Source of the DNA: Begonia masoniana
Lineage: Eukaryota; Streptophyta; Magnoliopsida; Cucurbitales; Begoniaceae
DNA length: 64,000 nt
Direction: 5' to 3'
Assembly: GCA_022432975.1 (NCBI GenBank)
Contig: CM039503.1
Location: 47,967,259 to 48,031,258 of the forward strand
This document shows positions 22,701 to 35,351 of the stretch, piece by piece. The notes beneath the pieces were generated by a model, which searched no databases, was not told the DNA's origin, and saw nothing but the letters and a program-made list of their open reading frames with translations. The translations under genes were made by a program, and so were the position numbers. The stretch's first letter is position 1; each line of letters begins with the position of its first letter.

Positions 22701-24238
22701 GAATACTGTAGAACTGATTGTTACTTCATTATTTGTCTAATGGATCTACTTTTTTGAGATTATATGTAAAAAATCTGTCAATCTTTCAGGGGATTCCTTC
22801 GGAGCATGGTTAAATCTATGACCAAAGCTGCACAAGTTCCGCATTTCCATTACGTGGAGGAGATTAATTGTGATGCCCTGGTGGAGCTTAAAGGGTCTTT
22901 TCAAAATAATAATGCGGAACCAGACGTCAAGCACACTTTTCTTCCATTGTTGATAAAGTCACTTTCAATGGCACTGAACAAATATCCCTTAATGAACAGT
23001 TACTTCAATGAAGAGTTGACTGAGGTCCTACTTAAGGGTGTGTTCATTTAATTTGCCTTAATCTTGTTATACTTATTTAATTTTCATTATCTTACAATTT
23101 TTTATCAAGATTCCAAACCCAATGTTTTTTGAATCAATATAGGTTCTCAAAATGTTGGAATTGCCATGGCTACACCTCATGGTCTGGTTGTTCCAAATAT
23201 AAAGAATGTTCAGTATCTCTCCATCTTGGAGGTCAGTACTTATTTCTTATACTCTTTTCATAGAATATTTTTGCTCTATGCAATCCTGAAGTGTGGTCAT
23301 AGTCTTGAGATTGTTGATAATTTATCATGTCATCAAAAAATAGATATAAAGTTCGTATCTCGATGTAGTAAAAAGTTAATCTTATTTTAAAAATATCACA
23401 TATAAAGATTAATTAAAAGAAATTGACTTATATGTTAGAAGAAATATTAAAAAATATATAAATTATTTTTCACTTACACATTTAAAATTTTGAGATAGAA
23501 CAAATGAAATCAATAATGCATCTGTATGTGTTTGAAATGTTACTTCCATGTATTCAGATAACCAAGGAACTTTCCCGCTTACAACAATTGGCAATGGATA
23601 ACAAGCTTAATCCTGAGGATATATCCGGTGGAACAATAACAATAAGTAATATTGGATCGATAGGTGGAAAGTTCGGTTCTCCTCTGCTCAACGTTCCTCA
23701 AGTCTCCATCATTGCAATTGGTCGAATCCAAAAGGTTCCACGGTTTTTAGAAGATGGAAGTCTATATCCTGCGTCAATCATGACGGTGAGCACTCTCTCT
23801 AGTGTTTTTTTTTTCCAATCCCAAAGAAATTATACGCTGTTTTCATAATTATGCGATTTCGACCATAGTAAGAGTCACACGTCTTGCTGCTCCATAATCA
23901 CCCGTGGAGCTTTATAAAAGCTTTGGCATGGCTGGCAATGGGCTTTTCCGTTTAGCTTCTTGGCATGTCGGTAGAGCATGGCAGTCTTAATTTGTCAAAT
24001 TTTCGCAATATTTCTCATCCCTATATCAAATTGTTTCAGCTCCATCTTATTCTTTTAGATCTTAAATGCTATACTGGATCATCGTCGTTGGTTGATCCCC
24101 TCTCACATACTCGAGTTTGTTCAGGTTAACATAGGAGCAGATCACAGAGTTCTGGACGGAGCGACGGTTGCGAGATTTTGCAACGAGTGGAAGCGATATA
24201 TTGAGAATCCAGACCTGCTTCTCTTGCACATGAGATGA
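19750..24238 (+). CDS. BCE2: Branched-chain 2-oxoacid dehydrogenase E2 (dihydrolipoyl acyltransferase), 8 exons, intact
   Basis: Transfers the branched acyl group from E1 through lipoyl-lysine to CoA in the mitochondrial breakdown of Leu, Ile and Val. The exons I derive are 19750-19956, 20688-20786, 21033-21158, 22000-22379, 22790-23037, 23143-23231, 23558-23785 and 24125-24238. All have GT-AG borders and consistent phases, giving 496 aa, normal for plant BCKDH E2. Exon 1 encodes an Arg/Ser-rich mitochondrial presequence. The lipoyl domain follows ([19 protein letters not shown]; lipoyl Lys about 119 in QSDKAT). The E1/E3-binding domain lies at about 187-222 ([27 protein letters not shown]). 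The catalytic domain ends with DHRVLDG (His about 466, Asp about 470). [12 protein letters not shown] and the [10 protein letters not shown] segment fit BCKDH rather than PDH E2. The start at 19750 is chosen for its presequence; an in-frame upstream extension exists. Confidence 0.95.
20349..20457. repeat. 35-bp inverted repeat (foldback) in BCE2 intron 1
   Basis: 20349-20383 and 20423-20457 are reverse complements at 34 of 35 positions, separated by 39 bp. Each arm begins or ends with ATGAAGAATGAG. This may be a small foldback MITE or a strong RNA hairpin inside the intron. No target duplication is visible. Confidence 0.85.
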
Positions 24239-24572
24239 AACTATTCATCCTTCGCTTTTAATTTGAAAAATTGCCTCTTTAATTGTGGGCTCCCACGTCT
24301 TTAAATGTGAATTAAGAATGAAATAAAAGTGGCGTATTTCCAATACTTACTATTTGCTTTACACGTGCTATGGTGGGTATCGATAACGAAAAATGAAATA
24401 AGATTTAAAACTAAATTGTAGGGCTTTACCCCGAAGGGAGCCCTTCCAGAAATTCTCAATGGCCCAGGCGTTGAACCCAGGCCAATGAGGGGGTTTGGAA
24501 ATAGTTTTCAACCAGCAATAGACGCGCCTCGGTTAGAACCTCACTAGCTGCGTCATTGCCCCAAGCGCAAAG
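24239..24572. other. BCE2 3' UTR and GEX2 upstream sequence
   Basis: A short spacer between the BCE2 stop and the first candidate GEX2 start. It holds a possible poly(A) signal (AATGAAATAAAAG near 24318-24330) and a GC-richer stretch at 24420-24570 with the inverted pair GGGCTTTACCCCGAAGGGAGCCC. No other gene is seen. Confidence 0.5.
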
Positions 24573-27500
24573 ATGAGAGGCCCAAGCTTGTTTCCTTTAG
24601 TTATATTCTGCTTTCAACTACTTTGCGTTTTCCTCGCTTCCGATGTGGGATGGCGCCCCTTCCTGAACGTCTCCACTCCACTACTACAACCGTCGTGTTT
24701 GAATTTCTTGGAACCGCCTTCGACGGTTGCCAACCGCTCTTGTGGTTAGTGATACGACGCACTACGATCACTTCGATGAGTTCTTTGCTTTTAATTATCT
24801 TATTCATCTTTTGTGCGGATTGCTTTGGTTTTTCTTCTCCGATTGGTCGCCATGACAGTACGAATGTGCTTGTTCGTTTCAGTGTGGGCTTTCTCTTCCT
24901 TCAATACTTCTGCTTCTGAATTTTTTAGTTCAGGTAGTTTTTCTCTTTCGTTTTCTCTTGCTCCCGTTCTTTGATTTGGTTTTCACTGTTTTTTGTTTCA
25001 TTTCTGCTTGCGGGGAAGAAGCGAAGCCAAAATTCGCTTTCAGTTGGTTCAATGACAAAGATAAGTTCCAAGCCGGCCAAATAGCGACTGTAAGGATCAA
25101 AGTTCTGGAAAATTTTGACAAGATAGATAGAGATAAGCTGATCCTTACTCTAACTGTCAATGGAAAAACGGGGAATAGCTCATTCATTTCTGGGGTTCTT
25201 TCAGATTTTGGGGGTGATCCAAATAATTGGAGTATTTCCTTCACTACAATTTCGGTTGGTTTGTTTAATGTGATGATTAACGAAGATCATCTTCAAGTCT
25301 TTGATTCTTCGCTCCATTTTCTTGTCGTACCAGGTCACATTTTGAATTTTGTATTGATGCTTTAAAAGAAAGAGTATCAACTAAATTCTTTTATGTAATC
25401 ATTAACTTATTGGATATAGGGAAAATTTACCCATCCGCCAGTATAGCTTCATGGACAAATCTGGTGAATGAGTTTGACGCAGGAACAAAAGCTTCGATTT
25501 CAATCCTTCCGAAAGATGCATTTGGGAATAATATCTCTTCTGTCGATGAACCCAATGCATTTAATTTTACTCTGTTTACTTATCTTGCAAATAACTCCAT
25601 TGCAAGTCTTTCTAACACAACTAACATGGGATGGAATGAGTTTGGTTATATTAATATTGAATTTGTTGTCGTTCTGGCTGGAAATTTCTTGTTGCATGTA
25701 GAATGTGGAAACCAAACCTTGAGAGAGGCTCCTTTATCGTTCGAGGTGAATCCAGGTGGTGCTTTCACTATCACAAGTTGAACTTCATAATAACTTGTTA
25801 TTGTACACTTTTTTTTTCTTCTCGAGGATTGTCTTGCTTCATTAATTTTTTTTTTCTTCCAGGACCATTAGAGGTCTCCAATTGTGTGGTTCACTGGGAC
25901 TTTGAACCGTATGCATGGCAGTTATTCTCTAAGATGGAAATATTTGTACTCCAACGAGATAAATTTGGCAACTTTGTTCCTGGACTCTATGCATTCGATG
26001 CTGAAATTGTCAACAGAGAAAAAAATTTATCAATACCTGTATCTGATTTACATTTTCGAGAAGTTGAGAGTGGAATTCAGCTGTTTTCTTTCACCAATTT
26101 GGAAGCAGGAAATTTCTTACTAACAATATCAGATGTTGAGCACAATATAATTATATCCAACATGCCTTATGCTTATACAGTCTACATAGGTATGTAAATT
26201 TAGTTTGAGAAGTAGTCGTGATTCCATATGGTGCCATGTTCTTTTGTTTGCATTTTTTCTAATATTTCATTAAGTTTGAGCAGATATATGTGATACTTTG
26301 TACTTCTATCTGCTCTAGTCGCAATCCCCCTTACATCTTTTCCCTCCCATTAGAGCATTGAATTATGTTTACTCGCGTGACTCTTTGTCAAGCTTACTAA
26401 ATCAAACATCACAGTTTAATGTTTTTTTATGATTTGGGGATATATATGTTTGAAAGCCATCTTCCAACTCTCAGCTAAGTTTAGTTGTTGCCAACCCTGT
26501 GAATTCATTTGGTTAGGTTATTGTGATGGATTACAAAGTGTTGTTAATGGAACTGGCATCAATAACTCAGTTGCTGGGGAGTTATCAGAGTTCTATGTTT
26601 ATTTGAATGATGTTTATCAATATCCCACCCCAATTGAACTACAATGGCTTCGAATACAGATTGTAAGGGAGATCGATGTTTATGCTTTGTTACCCAGCAT
26701 ACATCCAATCAATGGTACACTCATGCTTTTGAAATTGTTCTCGCTTAGGTGTTTTGATGACTGTTTTTACTAATAGGAAACTGTTCTTTTGTCAGGAAGT
26801 GGACCTATTGAAGCATTTAGACGTAGAGTAGGTGGTTGGGAAAAAAAATCCCATGCACTGTCTGGTGAACCAAGTAATGTGGTAAGAAGCGAGCTGATAT
26901 GAATATTTTTTGATGAGATATACTTTAGTAACTAATGGTGCAATGTTTTTGATCCAGTCTGCATCAGACTCAAAAATTCTGGCCAATGCTTTTGATGTGA
27001 GTTATACACCTGACAAGAGTGGGGTTTATAGTATTTTTGTGTTTTGTGGAAATATTCTTTTGAATGGCGGTCATTCAATTAAAAAGGAAGTAGCATCAGG
27101 TAATTCTAATATTTTGCCACGGTACTTGTGCTTTTTGCTGCTCCTCTCCTGCTCTCTCTCTCTCAAATATTTTGTTTGATGCTGACTTTTCTTGTGCAGA
27201 ACAAGTTGATTTCACAAAAGAAATTTAGCAAAGTTTTACGTATCATAAATTGTCTATCTGAGTTCAAAACCTGGTTTAGAGTGCAAAATCTACCTAGAGT
27301 TTCTTTTCTTTTGTTTTCTACCTATTTAGATTACAATTTTAATTATGCTCCAGGTGGAGTTAACATATCACTCTCGGGAGTTGTGAAATTTTCTTCCAAG
27401 GTTCCTAAGCTGACTGAGAATGAAATTGTAGTGCAGCTTATGGATTCATTTTGGAACCCAGTTCTCTCTCAACAATCAAAACTGAAACTCGATGTTGTTT

Positions 27501-30397
27501 CTTTCAACAGATCTGGTTTTATAAACCTGAATTTTGTGGATAACAATAATGGGTCATACACTGGTTATTATACGGCCAAGAACGTCGGAACATATGAGAT
27601 TTGTGCTTCCTTTGATGGAAAACATTTATCACCCTGCCCCTTCAGAGTCAATGTTTATGGTGGTAAATAAGAAAGCTTTTACTTGTAGTGTCTTCTGCAA
27701 TTGTCATTGATTGATGACTGATTAATTTCCAACTTTCAGCTGAATATTTTCCCAATGCATTCAATGATACTGTTTCTGTGTGGGAGGACGAGTCAATTGC
27801 TTTTGACATTCTAGCAAATGACTACTTCGCTGGTGACAGTGCTATTATTGTTTCACTTACAAACGTAAGTAAATTTGTACAGCTACAGCAACCAAGTGAA
27901 ACTTGATGCATCAATTTTGTTATTTTAGTATGCCGGGAAGGTGATTGATTGTTATTTGTTCAATGAATTTGAAGTCTTAGTTTGAAAAAATATTATTAGA
28001 ATATGGAATAAATAGTTTTATATGATTCTTAATCCCTAATGACTGTTATTTTCTTTGTTTTACCATTTCATATCTTTTGAAAGATTTACTTACGAGATTG
28101 CTATATTTCTTGCAATATTTGGTCAGCCAAATCATGGTTCTCTCATACAGTATGAAAGGCTTGTTAGATATACTCCATATAAGGATTATTATGGGATTGA
28201 TTTCTTCACGTATGTGATATCTGACATAAATGGAAATCTCGCTTCTGCTTCTGTGAGCATTTCTGTTCTCAGTATACCACCCCAAATTGCTTCTTTTCCA
28301 ACTGAACTACAAGCAACTGAAGATATCATAAGTCCAAGAATTGGGTAATGTTCTGTTTATTCCTTGAATTTGCGAGACTCTAGTTTTAATTTGCTTTTTT
28401 TATGTTTAAGGTGATATGTCACTTTGCAGGGGCTTCCCCGGCTTTGAGATACGATATTCAGATGGGGCGGAGAAAATTTCTGTGAATGTTAGTGCCCATT
28501 CAGGGAGTATCTTTCTTTCACCTATTTTGATGCAATTTGACCGGTCGATGTGGTGTAGTTTCTCTGTTAGTAATATGGATGAAGAATGGAAGGATTTAAA
28601 TTTCGAAGGTTGTTTGGAAGGGATAAACACTGCTCTTCAATCAATTCAGTATCTCGGGTATTGTTCTCACTGCTTTAAACAATGTGTTCCTCAAATTATT
28701 GGCATTACTCTGAATTATGGGAAAAAAATCAATTGATGGAAAAGCAAAAGATTTATCTCATTCCAAAGAGAAAAGTAAAGAGCTTGATCTATGCATGGTA
28801 GGTTGATAATTTCATCAAATTCTGAAGAGCCTAAAGTTCTCATCTTCAATTTAATTATGAAGAAACTTGTTAACGCTATTTGGCATCAATTATAACAATG
28901 TACAGTGTCTCCCCGTGAGCAAATTGCCATTAGAAGATTATTTCAGCCTTATTGTTTTAATTTTTCTCATTCTTATCATGTTCCTTTATCAGAAAGGAGA
29001 ACTTCTGTGGTACTGACACAATCAGAGTCTCAACTAGGAATAAGAACGGGATGAATACATTGGATGTTCCAATTTTCGTTGAGCCAATTAATGATGTTCC
29101 ATATATTCAGGCCCCTGAAATCATAATCTTGAAGAGTGATGATGAAGAGTCACTTATATTTGACAAAGAAAGAGACAAGTATAATTTTTCCGTCGGAGAT
29201 CCAGATATTTTTACCTTTCCTGGTATGACTAATAATACTTTAACCTGATAATCGTTTCAGGTTTGTTTTCAACTTGAAACTTTAAAAGGAGTGACATAAT
29301 GTTAGCAGGTGGTGAAGCCAACTTCATGGTCATTTTTTCCATGGAAGTCAATGATGGAAATTTAGTCACGAATCTTCCGGCCGAGCTCATCAATACAACT
29401 GAACTGAAGCTAAAGAATAGTCAGCAGTGGCAGCCTCTTCAGACATATGTTTCCATTGCCAAGCATTTTACAGTAAAAGCCAAAGGAATTAGATTCAGGG
29501 GAACACTCCACCATTGCAATGATGTTATGCAAAAACTAGTATATCGTGTATGTGAGCATATTCTTTGTGGTTTGGCTTGGCTTCATAGACCAAAAAAAAG
29601 AACAAAACAACTATGGTTTGTGGTTGCAAAGTATTTCACGATCGATTGCATTTTGTGGACAGGGCAGAAAACATGGTACTTTATTGACAATGACAGTGAA
29701 TGATATGGGAAACTACGGATGTTATCCAGATTGTACTGACAAAATGTCGGTGCCTCTATTCGCCGAAGCTACTATCCAACTTATAAGAAGGAAGCCAATG
29801 ACAGCAGTCTTGGCCCGTTGTAAGTAAAAGTTCATGATATCTTCTGTGAAATTCACTCCATTATAGTCTCGCCTAATTTTTCAAAAGTTTAGTGCTTTCT
29901 CCCTTTCCATGTGAGTTTCTTCATTGCAAATCTGCAAAGAAAATTTATCGATGATAGTCGTTGGTTTTTGGTCTAGTAATCAGTCGTTTGGAATTTAACT
30001 TGCGTTTTGACGAGGTAAAGACGTATAGTTTTTGAATTACAGCATTGGGGTCAGCAATAGCAATTGAATTCGTAGTGATTTTCACTCTTGCCATACTGCT
30101 TATATTTTTCACATGCAAATGTGCAATCCTTCTCGTTCACGAAAGAACGAAAGAAAAATCAAAGGGTAGCGAACTGCCGAATTCCCTGAAAAAGAATGTA
30201 CGTACCTGTTCAGTTCTGGCATTTCATTCGTCCTAAGTTTTTGGATGTGTAAAATCTTTATACCCATGTTTTTTGTTGAGCTGTAGGAAAGTTCATCCAC
30301 AGAATTGGCTCAGAAGCCATCTTCCCTTATTGGTTGTGTTGGTGGCTCTTCTTCCTTCATGCTTGCTAGACAATTCTCCGACTTTCGCCATAGGTAA
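24573..30397 (+). CDS. GEX2: GEX2-like gamete-expressed membrane protein with filamin repeats
   Basis: Arabidopsis GEX2 is a sperm surface protein with filamin/Ig-like repeats needed for gamete attachment. The exons I derive, with matching GT-AG borders and phases, are (about 24929)-25333, 25420-25755, 25863-26189, 26517-26714, 26796-26881, 26958-27099, 27354-27662, 27740-27864, 28127-28344, 28430-28657, 28993-29222, 29309-29538, 29663-29819, 30043-30197 and 30287-30397 (TAA). This gives about 1,075 aa or slightly more. Repeated Ig-like segments show filamin features (ISILPKDAFGN, YAPGGVNISLSG, NNGSYTGYYTAKNVGTYEI). A cadherin-like segment follows (VWEDESIAFDILAND, PNHGSLIQYERL). One transmembrane helix lies near the C terminus (IAIEFVVIFTLAILLIFF), followed by Cys/Lys-rich cytosolic sequence. 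The 5' end is unsettled: an ATG at 24573 gives a good signal peptide, and another lies at 24772. No stop or frameshift is visible after 25000. Confidence 0.78.
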
Positions 30398-30799
30398 TCT
30401 CTCTTTCTCTCGATGTAAAGTTGCATGCATGTCGAGGAGGAAGTTGAGTACGAGATATCGTACAGGTGTAGGCGACAACGTAAGAACGCATTGTGTGGTA
30501 AGGCGGCAAGGTGCTTCCACCTCTTGACTGGAGATAATAATCAGCTTACTGCTGCTAACTGTAGACGACTCACCACTGATGATGGGCTAGAGGAGGCTGT
30601 GTAATGATGTTATTGCTAGTATAAATGATGCAAAATGCACAATCTCATGCAGTTGCAAAGTATTTTATTTCAGATTCAGACAATAGTAAGATTATTTCTT
30701 TATTCTAAAATTTATGATAAAATAAATTATTAAAAATATATAATTTTTACGTTGCTTATGAGCTGTGATCTGGGAGTCGGACAGATTAGTAAAGTGAAG

Positions 30800-30834
<35 letters not shown>

Positions 30835-31497
30835 GGAAATAGGAAATTGCAGAGTGACTTTTTGACAATACTTATTTAAAGTGAAATTGAAAGGACAGTG
30901 GTGTTGTCGTCGTTGATTAATGGAGAGGACCCACCTAAGCCATTGGTTGTTGTCCCCTTGAAGATGAAGACTAACTCAATAATGCGAAATCGTAGATTAA
31001 AAGGACGTGAGGTCGTCGTCGTTGATTAATGATGAGGACCCACCTAATAAATTGAAGGAAGGGAAAGGAGACGATGCATTATTGGTATTTGCTTGAAAAT
31101 AAAATTAAAAATAATGATAATTTTAATTTTTTATTTATTGACTAATTATTTATTAAAATATTTTAAATAAAATAATAAAAATAAATATGTGTAATGGTTA
31201 CTAAATTCATTTAAGTGGAAAATAATAGGACTATACCTAAACTTTAACTGAGACTATAAACAAATCATTAATTTTAATCAATATTTATAGAATATCTTTA
31301 ATTTTAATCATTAATTTTAACACAGCTTCAAAAATAATTGAATTTTCCAAATCGATTCAAGTGAAATCTCTTCGGTCACGCGTGTTAATGAATGATTACA
31401 ATTTCTAAACTCTTCCCCACATAGTAAAACACTACTAAGTAAATCTCATTTATCAAAGGTGTAGATTTTATTATTTTCCCACAATAATCTCATTTAT

Positions 31498-31539
<42 letters not shown>

Positions 31540-31977
31540 TTCCCATATCTATCCTTCTATAAAAGTAAAAATAAAAAAAATAAAAAAATAAAAAATAAAA
31601 ATAAAAAAACCCAACCCAGTAAACTACATAAAATATAGAATATTTCCAACAGCTGCTCTCTAGGAATTCGTCTTTCAACATGGACGCAAACACAATTTTA
31701 GTGTAATTATTGTAATCTTATTGGCTTTGATTATTCTAAAAGAAATGATAGTTGAATGTTTGAGTGGATTATCAAATCCCAAGTTATCGATTTGATTGGA
31801 TATATAGCACACCAGCATTGTTAGCCTGAATGGCTTTATTTGTACATAACCCAACCCAGGGAACACGCAATACTCACAGTCACAGGAAAGCCTGCACCTT
31901 CCCAGAGGAACAATGACGATCCATCCACACACACACAGCCAAGCAAAACAAAGGAGAAGTTTCCAAATGATACGCAC
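30398..31977. other. GEX2 3' region and EH-A 3' region with microsatellites
   Basis: No gene is supported. Contains a TC microsatellite (about 30804-30831), a TA repeat (about 31500-31535), an A-rich run (31565-31612) and a local near-duplication (30895-30930 and 31000-31040, GTCGTCGTTGATTAATG). The stretch 30625-31640 is absent from the duplicated copy near 61140-61190, so it was gained here or lost there. 31641-31977 is the 3' flank of EH-A. Confidence 0.6.
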
Positions 31978-33154
31978 CTACGAGAACTTGCTGATGAAGT
32001 CGTGTATGTGTTTGCTTATCTCATCAGGCCTTTCTTCATGGACGAAATGCCCTGCTCCTTCCACAACTACTATCTCCTGCAGAAACGGCACACCTCTCTT
32101 CATTCCTCCCTTGTGTATGTAATCCCTCGCGCCCGATGAGCTGTATGTCAGATCAAGGTCTCCCACTATGAATTTTACTGGAACTTTTATCTGCGCACCA
32201 CTCCATGGACTGCTAAGCTCCCAGCTCCTGCAACAAATACCAGATTACTGGGGTAGGTTGAGCCCCGATGGATATTGGAAAATGCGTTTTTCCCAAGTTT
32301 GAAGGTGACTTACAAATCCAGATTCCGGTAGTAGTTAAATGGCCCTGTGAACCCTTTCTTCTCGTAGCTAGAGACATAATAGTTTACGTCTTCTTCCGAA
32401 AACCATGAGGGCAACTCTATGGGAGTCTCTGACTCGCGCTTAAATAGATTACCTCTTGGTAGAAAAAGTGGAGCCGGATTGCGGTATGTTAGGAGTTCCC
32501 TGACAACTCTTGCAGTTCCAATCTGGGCAAACTCGGCCTCTATTTCTCCAGCCTCCTAAATCACAATTTCGGATTATGTTTAACAATGGTGTTTGTAATT
32601 AATTCTAGATGTCAAAAGCAATTTAATATTCTTTTTGCTTGAAATTATTCTCTCTACTATGATGCAATCGATCGGAAGAGCACCTGAAACCTGCACATGT
32701 AGTAATCGTCGCCATACATGCTTCTGAGAGACTCAATTGGCTTCCTCTTAGGGTTTCTTGGAGCAAAGACCACGCTCATATTCACCAGCGCCCTGACTCT
32801 ATCCGGCCGATAGAGGCAAAGATTCCAGGCTATCATCGCGCCCAAATCGTGTCCCACCACGAAAACCTTCTCTTGATCGGCGGCTATGGCGTCTAGTAGT
32901 CCGATGAGATCGCCGACGATATGGAGGCTCGTGTAGCTAGAGGAAGACGGTGGCGCGTCTGTTTCGCCGAAACCACGGAGATCGGGGGCGACTGCTCGGT
33001 AGCCGAGCAAGGCGAGTGCTAGAATTTGGTGGCGCCAGGAGTACCAGAGCTCGGGAAAACCGTGGATGAGGAGAACGACTGGACCAGTTCCCTTCTCCGC
33101 CACATGAATGTTCAGGCCATTGACGTTCACAGTTCTGTGCTGTATGCTCTCCAT
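31978..33154 (-). CDS. Soluble epoxide hydrolase (alpha/beta-hydrolase), EH-A, 3 exons, intact
   Basis: Hydrolyses epoxides to diols; plant members act on fatty-acid epoxides in cutin and defence-related lipid metabolism. The exons on the minus strand are 33154-32684, 32555-32314 and 32227-31978 (TAG), joined with GT-AG borders to 320 aa, the usual plant length. Visible features: oxyanion motif HGFPELWYSW (about 31-40), nucleophile Asp about 103 in VVGHDLGAMIAW, cap-domain tyrosines (TYRNPAP about 181; FNYYRNL about 232), relay Asp about 263 in VGDLDLTY, and base His about 298 in GAGHFVHEE. The start MESIQHRTVNVNG is chosen because it fits the family. An in-frame ATG 30 codons upstream lies beyond a TATATA sequence and is less likely. 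No targeting signal is seen, so it is probably cytosolic. Confidence 0.93.
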
Positions 33155-33292
33155 CTCTCTGTGCGAAAGAGCATGAATTGATGAAGGGGTATATAAGGAA
33201 ACCAAGTGCGAAGTAAAAACGACATGTCGTCGAAGGATTTTCATTTCGAATCTTTTAGAATCTTTTATATGTACATTTATATATATATTTTT

Positions 33293-34747
33293 GGGAAATT
33301 ACTGTTTTGGACCTCAAATATATGTTTTTTTCAATTCAAACATTAAAGTATTAAATTTGATGATCTAAATCTTAAAGTATTAATAACTTAACAAAATAAA
33401 CTTTGGCGGACGTCCTATGACCGTCATCTCTCGAATTTTGTAGTAGAACGGACAGACGCTTAAAAATAAAATCTGTTCGTTCTAGAAAACGGACGCACCT
33501 TGAGAGGGTGGTGACCGTCCTCTCTTAAAATTAGAAAGAGATAGGACGGTCACCACCGTCTAAAAGTGCGTCCTTTCTTTAAAATCTGGCGAGAGTGGAT
33601 GACATCACTCTCCAAGAGTACGTCTTATCTCCACACACCACCATTAACCTCAATTTATAAATTAATTTTACAAAAATATCAGACAATATTAGATTTAATC
33701 GAAAATTTTATCACATGTTCATTCTATTATGGTAAAATAATTTAAAAATTTTCATGATTTTATAAATTTTGTATGATTTATTATAATTATTTTACGTATA
33801 TTTTATAAAATAATTCACTAAAATTACAATAAATTGTACAAATATTAGAAAAAATTTCATATTATCTTCTCATGATGTGGTGAATATGTGGTAAAATGTT
33901 TAATTAAATCCAATATCTTTTACTAAATGATACTAAACGATATTAGATTTATTAAAAAAAATTTAAAAATAGCAAGCAATATTGGATTTATTTAAAATAA
34001 TTTTTATCAGATGTTTATAACATCATGAGAAAATAATTTGAAAAGTTTCATGATTTTCTAATACTTGTACGAGTTATTGTAATTTTAGTCAATTATTTTT
34101 TAAAATATACGTAAAAAAATTATAATAAATCTTACAAATGTTATAAAATCATGAAAATTTTCTTATTATTTTTCATAATATAATGAACACGTGAATAAAA
34201 TTTTCAATTAAATCCAATGTTATTTGATATTTTTGTAAAGTTAATTTATAAAATGAAGTTAATAATAATGTGCGGAGATATGACGCACTTTTGAAGAGTG
34301 ATGACCATCCGCTCTCGCCAGATTTTAAAGAAAGGACGCGCTTTTGGACAGTGGTGACCGTCCTCTCTCGTTCTAATTTTAAGAGAGGATGGTCACCACC
34401 CTCCCAATGTGCGTCCGTTCTCTAGAACGGACAGACTCTATTTTTAAGAGTGTGTCCGTTCTCTAGAACGGACAGACTCTATTTTTAAGAGTCCGTCTGT
34501 TCTACGATATGAGAGAGGACGGTCACCACCCTCCCAAGGTGCGTCCGTTTTCTAGAACAGACAAACTCTATTTTTAAGAGTCCGTCCGTTCTACGACAAA
34601 ATTCGAGAGAGGACGGTCATAAGATATCCGCCAAGGTTCATTTTGTTAGGTTATTAATACTTTAAGGATTTGGATCATCAAATTTAATACTTTAAAGGTT
34701 TGAATTGAAAAAAACGTATACTTTGAGATCCAAAGCGGTAATTTCCC
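33293..34747. mobile_element. Non-autonomous Mutator-like element with long inverted repeats
   Basis: Ends GGGAAATTACTG ... GGTAATTTCCC. The terminal inverted repeats are at least 130 bp: 33293-33430 pairs with about 34605-34747 and includes AAGTATTAAATTTGATGAT. The 9-bp flanks TATATTTTT and TGTATTTTT match at 8 of 9 positions. Long TIRs and a 9-bp duplication indicate a Mutator-type element. The interior holds inverted GGACGGTCACCACC-rich blocks (33480-33600 and 34290-34620) and AT-rich spacer, with no coding capacity. A copy sits at the same place upstream of EH-B (from 63013), so it is older than the local duplication. Confidence 0.85.
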
Positions 34748-35351
34748 TGTATTTTTTAACTTGATTAATTATATTTGATTAATATTTATTCTCAAAAAAG
34801 GATAGTTTATTTAATTATGAATATAATAAGTTGTATATAAAATAATCAGAAAATTTACGTGAGTACCAAAAATAACCTCAGGGTAAATGGTAGATTTAAT
34901 ATTTACTAAATAAATAAAGCTAAAATATAGTTGAAATAAAATGCAGACGAAGGGGCAAAATGGTAAGGTATAAAAGTGGATGTGGATTATTGGAGGGAGG
35001 ATAAGGCTAAGAAAAAGCTCTGACTCTACTTACATGTGCACTGTACGACCTATTTATTTTTTTATAATGATTTTTTCTCTTTTTAATTATTAAATAAATA
35101 TAATAAAACACTCCCGAATTAATTTATTAGTTTTTTTATTTTTTTTTAAATTAACAATTAAAAATTGGGATTGAGGCAGTAATTGCATGTGTTGTGTGAC
35201 TTGAATCCATTAATTTAGGTTATTTTCCTTGTTTATTTATTTAAAAATATATATATTTCCATGAGCATATTTACATATAAAACAATATTTTTTTTCATTG
35301 CATTAAACAAATATAAAATATTAATAAAATGAACAATTTTTTTCATTGCAA
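34748..35351. other. AT-rich spacer, no gene seen
   Basis: Sequence between the Mutator-like element and a truncated Copia fragment. Mostly A/T runs with no recognisable feature. The border at about 35351/35352, where Copia sequence begins abruptly, is a rearrangement breakpoint. Confidence 0.6.

Noticed and set aside
29299..29827. Single-exon open frames running through GEX2 introns
   Set aside because: They read through the GTATAT donor and the intron; the spliced model keeps phase across all exons and matches the duplicated copies.
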